Under the pieces are notes generated by a model, which worked only from the letters and a program-made list of their open reading frames with translations, ran no database searches and was not told the DNA's origin. DNA of 64,000 nucleotides from Marvania coccoides (lineage: Eukaryota > Chlorophyta > Trebouxiophyceae > Chlorellales > Chlorellaceae), in the NCBI GenBank assembly GCA_963854735.1, contig OY978104.1, forward strand, positions 1,116,001 to 1,180,000, given 5' to 3'. Numbering within the stretch: position 1 is the first letter of the stretch; each line of letters starts with the position of its first letter. Positions 23,363-33,990 of this stretch are shown piece after piece. The position numbers were made by a program, and so were the translations under genes.

Positions 23363-24064
23363 ATGGCTGATGTGGCGGGCCTTGACGATGAAGAGCTTGC
23401 ACTCGCTCTCCATCGCCAGCTGAACGCGCCGCAGCGTCGCAGCCGCGCCTCCCGCGATGTGGATGCCATCAAGAAGAAATCCAAGAAGCCAGCGCCCGTC
23501 GAGTCATCGGACGAGTCGTCAGACGACGAAGATGCGGGGCAAGCTCGAAATGGCGATCTCCGAGGGAAAACCAAGAGCCACAAGCATGCCAAACCCGCTC
23601 CACTGGAGCCCCACGAAGCGGCGGCCGCAGCAGCCGTGAAGAAGGCCGCCTCAGCCGCTGCCGCCTCCCACTGCAAGTGTTTTGCCGCCGGCGTGCCGTG
23701 GGGTGTTTTGCTGCCCAAAGACGCCCTCAAAGACAGACAGACGCTAGCCAACGCAGCGAACACGGCGTTTGAGCGCGACGGGGTGACCTGCAAGGCCTCT
23801 GAAATTGAGGTCATCGTGGTCACCGCTTCTAGAGAAGTCCATGCTTTCCCGCCGCCCGGGGGCACTTTAGAAGAGAAGCAAAGGTGGCCAGCGGCGGTGA
23901 AGCGGGCGCAGAGGGTGTACCTGGCCACGCCGGAGAAGAGCGGCGCAGCAGCAGCAGTAGGAGGCGGTGGCGAGAAGGGCCAGCAGCAGCTTCAACAGCA
24001 GCAGCAGCGGAATGGAAATGGCGGTGGGGCTCACAAGACAGCAGCAGCGGCAATGAAGCTATAA
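23363..24064 (+). CDS. Unrecognised charged protein
   Basis: A single exon of 233 residues from an ATG in a gaggATGg context. The N-terminal 90 residues are polar and low-complexity: LDDEELALALHRQL, a basic patch KKKSKKP and a Ser/Asp/Glu cluster (ESSDESSDDED) typical of CK2-phosphorylated nuclear proteins. After a poly-Ala bridge there is a compact, more conserved-looking block of about 90 residues (HCKCFAAGVPWGVLLPKDALKDRQ through KRAQRVYLATPE). It is followed by a Gly/Gln-rich tail. I do not recognise the block. Codon usage matches neighbouring genes, and it shares a short divergent promoter with IPI1. The open frame extends upstream in AT-rich sequence, which I excluded. Confidence 0.65.
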   Translation: MADVAGLDDEELALALHRQLNAPQRRSRASRDVDAIKKKSKKPAPVESSDESSDDEDAGQARNGDLRGKTKSHKHAKPAPLEPHEAAAAAAVKKAASAAAASHCKCFAAGVPWGVLLPKDALKDRQTLANAANTAFERDGVTCKASEIEVIVVTASREVHAFPPPGGTLEEKQRWPAAVKRAQRVYLATPEKSGAAAAVGGGGEKGQQQLQQQQQRNGNGGGAHKTAAAAMKL

Positions 24065-24299
24065 TGATACGAACAACACCGATGACGACGACGTGCAACT
24101 TTGCTGACTGACTGAATGACCGACCCGACTTCCTTTTTCCCCGTTATGCTTTTTATTTCAACTTGACCTGACTTTTTCGTTTTTTCCTTACGTTTTTTTC
24201 TTCTTTCATGTTTTCCCCCAAAAGTTAAAAATGCAGCAATTGTCAAAATATTTTTTTTGTATTCATTTCAGCACTACCAGCGCCATTTCCCCCCTACTT

Positions 24300-25519
24300 T
24301 CACAGCATGGAGCGGGGCAACGGCACGATAAGCAGCTTTCCCACGATCCTGCGGTTGGCCAGCACGCTGAATGCCTCCCTCCACTGCTCCAGCCCGTACT
24401 CGTGGCTCACTCTCACAAAGATATCGCCCGCTGCGTACGCCTTTGCCACTGCCTCCAAGCTCTCCCTAAACGCCCGCGGCTGCCGCGCCATGTGCGCGCC
24501 CCAGTAGATGCCATGCACCGTCGCGTTCTTCACGAGCGCCACGTTGGGCGGAATCTGCGGCATTTTCCCGCTGGCAAACCCCACCAGCAGCACCCGGCCC
24601 CCCCAGTTCAGCGTCTTAAATGCAGCATTGAACAGCGGGCCACCCACTGGGTCAAAAATCACGTCGCAACCGCCGCCTCCTGCCCCGCTAGCCGTCTCTT
24701 TCTTTACCAGGGAAGAAAGCTCCTCTGGCGCCCGGCCTTCCATGTTGATGCAAACTTCAGCCCCCGCTGACCGCAGCGCCTCCAGCTTTGAGCTTCCGTT
24801 GGCCACTGCCACCACCCTCGCGCCCGCCAGCTTCGCCAACTGCACCGCCGCCAGGCCTACGCCCCCCGCCGCGCCCAACACCAGCACAGTCTCCCCCGGC
24901 TGAACCTTTGCGCGCTGGTTGAGCGCCATGAAGGCGGTGCCGAAGGCCACAGGGAGTCCAGCTGCGGCCTCCAGGCTGCAGGAGGCCGGCAGGCGGACCA
25001 CGCCGATGGCTGGAGCCACCGCTTCTTCTGAGAATGCCCCGCCCTGGCACACTGCTGCCACACGGTCCCCCACCTTCAGAGAACGAACATCGCGGCCAAC
25101 CTCCGTTACCACGCCGCTGCACTGCAGGGTGTTTAAAATTAAGGAAGGAAACATGTTGTAACGTGTGAATAATTCGTAAGAGATAAATAATAACCGAAAG
25201 AAAATGAGCGGGGTAGAGGAAGCTGCGGGACTAATATTATATAGAATACACGACACACTTTATTAATTTATTGAGAGAGTATTGGTGTCCATACCTCGTT
25301 GCCAGGGATAAAAGGCAGCTTTGGCTTCTCTTGGTAGCTGCCTTCTATTTGGAGCGCGTCAGCAAAGTTCAGAGCAGCAGCGGCGACGCGAATGCGGACT
25401 GAGTTTGCCGCGAGGCGAGGTGCAGGCATCTGGGCGACGTGCAGGATGCCAAGGCCGCTGGCGGTGGGGCTGCCTAGCTTTTCGCACACAAGCGCTTTAA
25501 TTTTTCGTTCCTCTGTCAT
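24300..25519 (-). CDS. NADPH:quinone oxidoreductase (zeta-crystallin-like MDR)
   Basis: Exons 25519-25295 and 25121-24300 encode 348 residues, normal for the family. The GroES-like N-half carries RIRVAAAALNFADALQIEG and FIPGNECSGVVTEVG, the latter rebuilt exactly by splicing GTATGG to CTGCAG. The Rossmann half carries ETVLVLGAAGGVGLAAVQLAK, a standard NADPH-binding motif, and CDVIFDPVGG. No zinc-ligand cysteines are present, as expected for quinone reductases. No clear targeting peptide is visible, so it is probably cytosolic. Confidence 0.9.
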
Positions 25520-25855
25520 ACTTTTTGGGTGATTTGAAATTTCCGAGACCTTGGTTTTTCGAAGAATTCGACGTTTCGTGTCTTTGAGTCTGTGTATTGG
25601 TGTCTAAACTGCCGCTATTTTTACGAATATTTTTATCAGCAAAATGAAGCCGAATTTGGTTTGGAAATTGCTCGGCTAAAACGGCGATTACCCCCCCCTC
25701 CCCCCCACACAAAATTCTTGCCAAACGAGCATCATTTTGTATTGTTTTCCAACAAAGAGATCGATAAACATCTGTCGGTTGTTGCGACATTGTTTCTTCT
25801 TGAAAGTTTCAAAACAAGTGATCTGAACAATCTTGAGCAAAAGCTGCATCACAAA
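25520..25855. promoter_or_regulatory. Divergent promoter, quinone oxidoreductase / HDAC
   Basis: 336 bp between start codons, with a C-rich tract near 25690. Presumed shared promoter region. Confidence 0.45.
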
Positions 25856-27283
25856 ATGGCCACCGGCTACACCGACGAGTATGCATTTGATGCTGAAGAT
25901 GATTTGACAGAACCGATGGACGCCAGCATATCGATTTCAGTCCCCACCTCTGCCGCTGCCTTTCTCCCGCCTCCTTCCCAGACCCCGACCCCCTCGTCCA
26001 ATGCTGTACTCTACATCACGTCCGATCGCTTTGCTACCCTCTCCAGGCACGCCCCCGTCCATCAGGACCGCGCTCTTCTATTACACGCGCTCCTCAAAGC
26101 TACCGAGCTTCTGAGCTGCATGGCGGCGGAGCAGGCCCGTCCAGCCACCATCGAGCAGCTACGGCAGTACCACGAAGTGCAATATCTCGCTGCGCTGGCC
26201 CACCCCGCCCAATTCCGCCTCAAACTCGACAATTTCGGTCTGGTGGACGATTGTGCTCCTTTCCCTGGTCTATTCGAGCACGCCTGCCTCTCAGCTGGTG
26301 GCTCGCTGCAAGCTGCGGCTGCACTGGTGGAGGGACGGTGCCACGCGGCTGTGCACCTGGCGGGAGGAGGGAGGCACCACGCGAGGAGGCATCGTGCATC
26401 GGGATTCTGCCACGTCAACGACTGCGTGCTGGCCATCTTGGAGCTGCTGCGAGCGTTCAAACGCGTCATGTACCTGGATATCGACGTGCACCACGGCGAT
26501 GCGGTGAGAAAAGTAAAAACAAACGTACAAAAGCATTGATTATTGTCTAATGCACAATGCTCTGTTGAAAACTGTCGACGCATCTCTTTATTTATTTTTC
26601 CCGTTCAGGTAGAGGAGGCTTTTCAGTCCACCAACAGGGTGCTAACCCTCTCCCTCCACCACGCCTCTCCAGGCTTCTTCCCCGGCTCAGGCGCTCTCGG
26701 TGTTAAGGGAGAAGGCGCTGGCGCAGGGTTCGCGCTCAACCTGCCCCTGGGAGAGGGCCTGCGAGACGGGCTCTTCTTCCAAACTATCGCTCACCTGGGG
26801 CGCGACGTGATGCAGGCCTACCGCCCAGATTGCGTGGTTTTGCAGTGCGGCGTCGATGGGCTTGCGCATGACCCGATAGGCCGCGCCTGGGCGCTGACTC
26901 CTGCTGCCTACGGCTGCGCTGTGGCAGAAGTATCCTCCTGGGGGCTTCCACTGCTGCTGCTGGGGGGCGGGGGCTACGACGGGCCTGCTGCAGCCTGCGC
27001 ATGGGCGGCCGCAGTTGCTGGCCTTTTAGGAAGGACTCTGCCTGAGGACGTGCCACAGCACGAGTATTTTGATCAGTACGGGCCGTCGTTCAGTTTGAAG
27101 GAGCTGGGAAAGCCGTCACTGGCGCCAGATACGAATGATCCTGTGGCTTTGCACGCTGCGTGCGAGGCGCTGCTGGACGGGCTGCGCGCTGCGGTGCAGA
27201 CGGCAGCAGGTGGTGACAGTACTTCTGGTGCTAAGGAAGAAGCAGGGGGCAGCAAGCGGCAGCGAAAATTGGGTCCAGCATAG
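25856..27283 (+). CDS. Class I histone deacetylase, HDAC8-like
   Basis: Zinc-dependent lysine deacetylase. Exons 25856-26503 and 26609-27283 encode 440 residues. Active-site elements are present: the paired histidines in GGGRHHARRHRASGFCHVND, zinc ligands in DIDVHHGDA (spliced to VEEAF) and LQCGVDGLAHDP, and the catalytic tyrosine in GGGGYDGPAAACAW. ASPGFFPG is also typical. Small departures (HVND for YLND, GYD for GYN) leave ligands intact, so activity is expected. The Lys/Arg-rich C-terminus (GGSKRQRKL) could be a nuclear signal. The N-terminal 45 residues are acidic and then Pro/Ser-rich, without a plastid look. Confidence 0.92.
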
Positions 27284-27421
27284 TTTTTCCAGCCGCTTTG
27301 TCTACAAAATATGAATGAAATGATGAACCCATGCATGTCTTCCCTCACTCAGCGAATTTAATGATATCGTCAAAAAGAAGGGAGCGCAGCTCCATAGAAA
27401 TGCATTGTATTATATATAAAT

Positions 27422-29717
27422 TCAGCTACTCCCGCCGCTGCCCGATTTGCGCCCCCCCTGCGCATCCTTCTCGCAAAGCTCAGCGTACAGGCGCTGCAGG
27501 CGGGCGGTCACCGGCCCTCTCGTTCCTCCACCAATCACCCTCCCGTCCACCTCCACCACCTGAATTTGGCCCGCAAATGTCCCCGTCACAAACGCCTCCT
27601 CCGCAGAGTACACCTGCGTCAGATAAAAATCACACTCCCGCACCGGGATCCCCGCTGCCGCGCACAGCTCCAGAACTTTGGCGCGGGTGATGCCACGCAG
27701 CTGGTACCCTGGCCCCGGCGCCCACACCTCTCCCCTTCTCACGATGAAGAAGTTCGTTGAGTTGCATGTGGCCACGAAGCCTCGTGTGTCCAGCATGAGG
27801 GCCTCGTCGGCGCCCGCCTTGGCCGCCTGGATGCACGCCGCGATGCAGTTGAGCTTGGAGTGGGAGTTCCTGTGCAGTCGTATGGTTTTAGAAGAGACGC
27901 GAAACAAACAAAATCCATTGTATCCCCCGTTCTTTGAAGCTAATATCAGGTGCAGCTCACCAGCCTGGGTCCTGCACGTCCGGAGGTCCTCTTCGCACAT
28001 GCACCGTAAACAGACGAATGCCCTTCTCCTGTGTGAACGGCAAGTAGCCAGATTTAAGAGTTGCAGTCCTGGCATTCTGCCGCCAACACGGTCGCCTCTT
28101 ATGATAGCAGATTGCAGACTAATTAACACTTGCCTTGGGCCCTGAGTCAGCTTCCTTCCACTCTGCAACGCGATAAAACCGGAAGTATCGATTTGCCCAC
28201 CAGCATTTGCTGTACGAATTAATGCCGCCAAAAAAAACAAAAAAAACAAAAAGAACATAAAAAAAAAAACTATATACCTGGCAAAATGACAACCGTGGGA
28301 AGCCCAATTGTAGTCCCAGGGTGCTGATACGGAGTGGGTTTGAGCCCCCGCGTCACCATGAGCCGCACGTGCACTCCCGTTGCATCTTCAGCCAGCATGC
28401 CATTGGCGTCCAGCGTTGAGTACACCAGGCCCTCCAGCTCGCTAATGCTCAGCCCCAGGTCCATGTCGATGGCCTTGGCGCCCTCATACAGCCGCTCAAA
28501 GTGGTCGGCAGCGAAGAGAATGACGCCGCGGTGTACCCTCAAGCCCTCCCACACCCCGTCCTGTGTATAAAGAGGAAAAATAACTTGGACTTATGTATAA
28601 ATAAGGTTGATTAATTAAATAATTAGATTAAAATTCAAGCTGCTATATATATAGCAGCTTAAAAGCAACAACACAAAAACATGAAAAAAAAAAAAAACAT
28701 GAGCAGCCAACTCACGCCCAGCATGAAGCCGCTGTCCAGCACAGAAACCTTGGCTTCAGGGCGCCACACCAGCTCAAACACCCCTGTCACTCCGTCCCGC
28801 ATCCCCACAAGAATGTCTGCGTTTCTGGGGTCAGGCCGGTAGGAATGAGTGCCACCGCTCTTTTTGCCGCTCATAGTAATGGGACCGCTCGCGCTGCCAG
28901 GGATCGGCGATTGAGGTATGCTGAAAAGTGCGGGGCGCAGCGCCTTTCTTCGAAGGAACTCGTAAATCGGGCGGCATTCCTCCAGCAGCGGCTGCAGCGT
29001 TGGATCAACAGCGACGAATTTTCTTCGGCCGCTGCTTTGATCCGAGTCTGCTTCCTCTTCGCCTGCCGCGCTGCTGCTTCGTTGAAAGCCTGTGGATTTG
29101 TGGGTGGTGGCGTACCACCACGGCGCCCAGGGCCCGTCCTCATGCTTTGGTCCTGCTGTCCACGACAGCATGGATGCGTCAAAAGAAAGACCCAGCGCAG
29201 CACACAGCGCACGGAGCGTGGCCTCGGGTGCGGCCACCAGGTCCTCCGACAGCACCACAGGAGGAATCTTTCCCATGCTGCGCAGCTCGCTGTAGAGCTC
29301 CAGCAGCGCAGCGTAACTCGCCTCTTTCAGCGTTGGCTCCAACACCTCGGAGAAGGACCGCAGCACCGCCTCGGGGGCACGCACCAGCAGCACGTGCTTC
29401 CCGCGCTGCAGCAGCTCCCGGCTGAGCCCTTCACGCTGCTTGGCCATGTGTTTTGCGTACAGCACCGGTTTCTCGCGAGGGCCCAGAATGAGGGAGCGCA
29501 CGACTGCGTTGCCGTCTGGGTCTTGAGCTGCCATCACGAGGTCGCGATAGGGGCGGGAAAGGTCGGGGTTGAGGCGCAGGAAGTGGGCGTAGAGGGGTTC
29601 ATCCAGGACTTGTGTGTCTGAGCGTTGGGAGAAGGCATACAGCAAGCTGGTGCTCACGCAGCGGGGACCGCTCCAGCAGTTTATGCACAGCGGATCTTCT
29701 TCCTTGATATCCTCCAT
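27422..29717 (-). CDS. Sulfotransferase-like / fold-IV PLP aminotransferase fusion
   Basis: Matches the plant branched-chain-aminotransferase-like proteins with an N-terminal sulfotransferase-like domain. Exons are 29717-28716, 28560-28278, 28162-28134, 28028-27961 and 27869-27422, giving 609 residues. Residues about 10-240 have CINCWSGPRCVSTSLLYAFSQR, VLDEPLYA, YAKHMAKQ and WAPWWY. Residues about 310-600 are the class IV PLP domain, with HFERLYEGAKAI, TVHVRRGPPDVQDPGW, the PLP lysine in NSHSKLNC, CNSTNFFIVRRGEVW and AFVTGTFAG. Exon 3 is only 29 nt (EWKEADSGPK) with a GC donor, yet is needed to join VVILP to EKGIRLF. The substrate is unknown; D-amino-acid or branched-chain transamination is possible. 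Confidence 0.9.
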
Positions 29718-29931
29718 ATTTTTGCCGGCGCCTTATTTTTTTTTTTTTTTTTGCTCCGAAAAGTGATCTGATCAGAAAATTGTTGAACTAAAAACAGTAT
29801 TACAGTGAGCTAAAAATATCAGATAAACAAAATTGAGATGCTTTAAATGAATAAAAAATAAGTATATAATAAATTTAGGGGGGGGGAAAGACGAAAAAAG
29901 AAATATTTCTAGCAGTCCCGTCCCGGATAGC

Positions 29932-32424
29932 TTAGCCATCCACTGCCTCAGGCACCATGGCGCGCAACTCGGACAGAACATCTCGAAAGTTGGGCCTGTT
30001 TGCAGGCTCTTGCGCCCAGCACCGCTTCATCAATTCTATGTATCGCCCCAAGTGCGGCCACGCCGCTGACGCTGGGCCTCCTGGGAGCTCTGACGCTGGC
30101 GGAATTTGAGGCCGGTTTCCACCCAACACAGCACCGACGACGGACCAAGGGTTGGTCGAGCCCCACGGCAGCCCCCACGTCATTAATTCCCACAACACTG
30201 TGCCGTACGAAAATACGTCACTGGCAGGCGATGCTGACCCTCCGTTCAATTGCTCTGGCGCCATCCAGCGGGGGTTCATTGCAGCCAGAGACTCAGAACG
30301 TGCTGAGTCAGCCATGACTCGCGAAAGGCCGAAATCAGCAACTTTTGATGAATAATCTTGTGACAGTAAAATATTGGGGCTCTTGAGATCGCGATGGATG
30401 ACGGGGGCTGGGCGGGAGTGCAAGTACAGCATTCCTTTGGCTGTGCCAGCAGCGATGCTCACGCGGCGCTCCCAAGTGAGCTTCGCCGCTTGCTCCGGAT
30501 CTTGCTTTGCTGCTTGTAGCACCTGGTACAAAGACCCACGCGAGCAGAACTCTTGCACCATAGCAGCTGGGAAGGTGGTCATGCCGATGAATTGGACGCA
30601 GTGAGGGTGGTGAAGGGTGGCCATCAGCGAGGCTTCTTTGGTCAACTGAGCCATGACAGGCGCCTCCATGCTCAGCAACGACTCAGCGTTGCCCATCGTC
30701 ACTTCTTTGTTGACGTTCAGCAGGATTTTCACTGCCACATTTGTCTCGTGGTATCGAGCTCTATAAACCCGGCCCCACGAGCCCTCCCCCAGCACTGCGC
30801 CAATTTCCAGCTCTTCAAACCGGATTTTCCAGGAACTGAGGTCTGAGCCGTCAGCAGCGCTCCTAACGGAAGCCAACTGGCTGCTGACATACTGCAATAG
30901 AGGGTCGGTGGCAGCAGCGCTGCCAGCTTTGTTACGGCGAGCCAAATTGCTTGCTGTCTGCGCATTGCCAGGCAAACTCGCCGCTGCTGGGATGACAGTA
31001 GAAATATTTTCATACGCGCTGGGCATGTTTGTAGCACGGGAAGAGCCCCTGCCATTGTCTGCTGTTTTTGTCCACTGTTCAGTTGAGGGAGGTGCCGATG
31101 CCCATGAATAGATGCTGGGAGGATCCACCGCTGGCTCTAAGCCGGCCGCATCTGGCGGGACACCATCTTTAGGGGAGTGAACGTCTCTTAATTTTTCGGA
31201 AGAATCAAGGGGCTTCGCCGAGCCATCAGGCTCCGCAGAACGCCGCCGTCTAACCAAAACAATGGTAGCGGCTATGGCTCCTGTAACATAAAAGGCCACG
31301 ATGTTAATTTATAATTGTGTTGCAGGAAAATATATATTAATACGCATTATACAAAACAATTTTCTTCATTGCCCCAGTGTTATTGGCACTTGCAGTCAGT
31401 AACGGAAACACCACCCCACATATGACATGCAAGGATCAACCTATAAAAAATCAAGCGCACAAATATAGATAAAACGTGTATTCTGACTCACCAAGGACAG
31501 CGATACCTCCAATTGCGCCTCCCACAATTGCAGCTGTATTACTCGTTGATTTTTGGGTGGTTGCAGTAGGGGGGGGGGGTACGGAAATCGATGAAATATT
31601 GCCAGGGCTTGGAGATTCCGTAGGGACTGGCTGAGGGCTGGATGGGTCAACGATCGAGCTTGGCGACGGAGACGCTGAAGGGCTTGGAGAAGGTGACGGA
31701 ATTGGAGAAGGTGACGGAATTGGAGAAGGGGATGGACTTGGGGATGGACTTGGGGAAGGATTTGGAGATGGAGAAGGAGATGGAGATGGTCGGGGACTGG
31801 GGCGGGGAGACGGCGAAGGGGGATCCAGATTCAGACCATCACACTGGATAGTATAGGTGTAGCTGGTAAACCTCTCATCGACGCACTGTGCGAGGGCAGA
31901 AGCGCAGTGCCCAATGTTACTCATTGTTGGGGTGCAATAGCGAACATAATATTGCATGGAATTCCAGAATTTTAAATTAGAGTGTTCGGCTGTCATCAAC
32001 TCACATCTGGACCATTTCCTTTAAACCAAAGATAGCAACCATCCTCCCCAAAGGTGCATGCTGTGTATGAGAGGTCGTGTTCACAGGCGTCGGCACAGTT
32101 TGGCTCTGCTGGCCAGCGGTAGCTGGGTCGCGACGTGATGTAGGCGGTGTAATAAACGCAAGTATTGGTCAATCCACGTAAAAGCAGGCTTGTCTGACCA
32201 CCACCAACTGTGTACCAGAAATTAATACACGTTGGTTGAATCCCAGGTTGGGGGTCCATACTCCAATCACAAAACGAGGTATCAGAAGAAAAAAAGGTAA
32301 CCCCAACGCGAACTTCATACTTGCAACGGTTATCAAGGTAAAGATCAAGCGATACACATTCACACAAATTGCCGAGACTGCAAACCAGCATAACAACAAG
32401 GAGCACGCTGTGCAGCATTGCCAT
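29932..32424 (-). CDS. Receptor-like protein kinase with Ser-Pro-rich stalk
   Basis: Exons 32424-32005, 31885-31492 and 31280-29932 encode 720 residues. A signal peptide is followed by a Cys-rich ectodomain (about 25-155, roughly ten cysteines) that I do not recognise. A stalk of Ser-Pro, Asn-Pro and Ile-Pro repeats (about 160-225) resembles hydroxyproline-rich glycoproteins. One membrane helix follows (about 255-280, [19 protein letters not shown]), rebuilt across intron 2, then RRRR. The cytoplasmic kinase (about 430-715) is complete: [38 protein letters not shown]. It looks like the tyrosine-kinase-like/Raf group. Intron 1 (GTGAGT to CGCACAG) was chosen because the frame otherwise stops and the join keeps cysteines paired. 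Confidence 0.85.
31636..31820. repeat. Ser-Pro codon repeats in kinase stalk
   Basis: Tandem degenerate 6- and 12-bp units (plus strand ggagaaggtgacgg and ggatggacttgg types) encoding Ser-Pro, Asn-Pro and Ile-Pro on the minus strand. The array is probably length-variable. Confidence 0.8.
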
Positions 32425-32877
32425 AATTGCAAATGGGTGCGGATGGCTAATATCTAAATGACTGCGAATATTTATTCTTATAAAAAAACAGGCTTATTGT
32501 AAAAATGCAAGACACGGATTACGCACGAAAACGAGGCATTCACCTGAGCATTCTGGATATTTATTTTAATATGTAATGGGCAATGCCCACTCGGTGATAA
32601 ACCATATATTCATGACCACCAAATTATTTGGCAATTTTGAGCGCACTCAGATTGAATTGTTCCTGGTACTCATCAAAATCGCTCTCTCCCCTCACTTTCA
32701 CATACTAGCTAGGTATTCACTTTCATGAACACTCTGCCCCATCCAGATCAAACAGTGCCACCTACTCAGCTAATCAAATCCAACCTCCAACCAACTTTCT
32801 AATACAATTATTCTAAAGTTTAGCTTAAATAATACCAGCTCCGCATCTTGCGACATTCTCACTACTGTACCTAGCTT
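32425..32877. other. AT-rich spacer
   Basis: 453 bp between the kinase start and the GNAT stop, with nothing recognisable beyond AT-rich non-coding DNA. It presumably contains the kinase promoter and the GNAT 3' end. Confidence 0.45.
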
Positions 32878-33855
32878 TCAATGGGATCGCGCGCTCATTG
32901 CTTTCCTTCTCTGCCCACTCCTCCCACTACCGCTGCTCCGATAGCGCAGCACCTCCGCCAACAGCTGCTCCCCATTCTCCCTCCATTGCATTGCCCCGTT
33001 CTTGGCAATTCGCATCGTCACGCTGGATTCGGTGTCGTCCCCGAAATTGCAGGCGTCGAAAAACGGCTCAAGGCCGACTGGCACAATTGCGCCCACGTCG
33101 ATTATGTCACGCATGTACAACTGCAGTACAAAGAAAGAAAGAAAGAAAAGAAGGAATGGTAAATGATCTGGGTTGGGATGAATTCATTTCATAATAAAAC
33201 GTTCCTGGTTGGTAATTCGCTTCACCAGAGACCTGCCCACCCCTTTCCTCCTCAACTCCGGCAGCACCATGACGTCATGCACGGTGGCCACCAACGCCGA
33301 GTCTCCCACCGCCCTCGCAAACCCAATCAGCACTCGAGGCCCCAATACAGGCAGAATCCCAGGAGCAAAACGCCACAATTCATCCAATACACCAGGCTGC
33401 TCCAACGATGAGCACTCGCTGCTATTGCTGTTCGCTACGGGTGGTAGCGCTGCGGGCCCTGCTCGGTTGGTTGGGTGAAGGTGGGAAGGAATGCAAGCCA
33501 GCGGGGCATAGGCAGCGGTGCAAACCAAGCTGTGCTCTAAAGCGCGCTTGACGCGGCGGGAGAACAGCGGGGAAGGCGCCCCTGCGTCGGTGGTTTGGAT
33601 GTGGGGAGCATCGGGCAAGCAGCGCACCATCAGGTTGGCGAGTTCTGCAATATCGACATCCCCACGGTTGGTGGTGTATGAGATTTGAAGAGGGGCTAGC
33701 CGGGATGCTGCCGCAGCGGCTGCACAGCATGGTGCACGGCGCTGGTTTAAAGGCGTAGGGGAGAGAGGGGGAGAAGAAAAACTTGATTTGTGCAATTGAA
33801 AAATGAGGTTTGCAAATGGTGGTGCAATTGGGGCGCTTAATGCCGTTTTCTTCAT
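32878..33855 (-). CDS. GNAT-family N-acetyltransferase, probably plastid
   Basis: Exons 33855-33205 and 33120-32878 encode 297 residues. The N-terminal 50 residues are Ser/Pro/Ala/Arg-rich, as in plastid transit peptides. The GNAT core shows RVLIGFARAVGD, ATVHDVMVLPELRRKGVGRSLVKRI (acetyl-CoA loop RRKGVG) and, after splicing, LYMRDIIDVGAIVP and GLEPFFDACNFGDD. The frame and family spacing require exon 1 to end at CAG 33205, where the intron begins GAACGT instead of GT. The acceptor CTGCAG is normal and follows a CTTT-repeat tract. A GA-AG intron or a single-base assembly error are the alternatives. The substrate is unknown. Confidence 0.8.
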
Positions 33856-33990
33856 GATTCACGACTCTGAATTTGCCAGCATGCAATAAAACACGATTAA
33901 AAAAATAAAAGATAACGAAATTGAATCAGAAAAAAACGCCGAAACCCGCCCGAAACCGACGCCACCTTTAAATAAAAATTGATAAAAATA
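33856..33990. promoter_or_regulatory. Very short divergent promoter, GNAT / thioredoxin-like
   Basis: Only 135 bp separate the two divergent start codons, AT-rich throughout. The 5' UTRs must be short or overlap. Confidence 0.5.
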
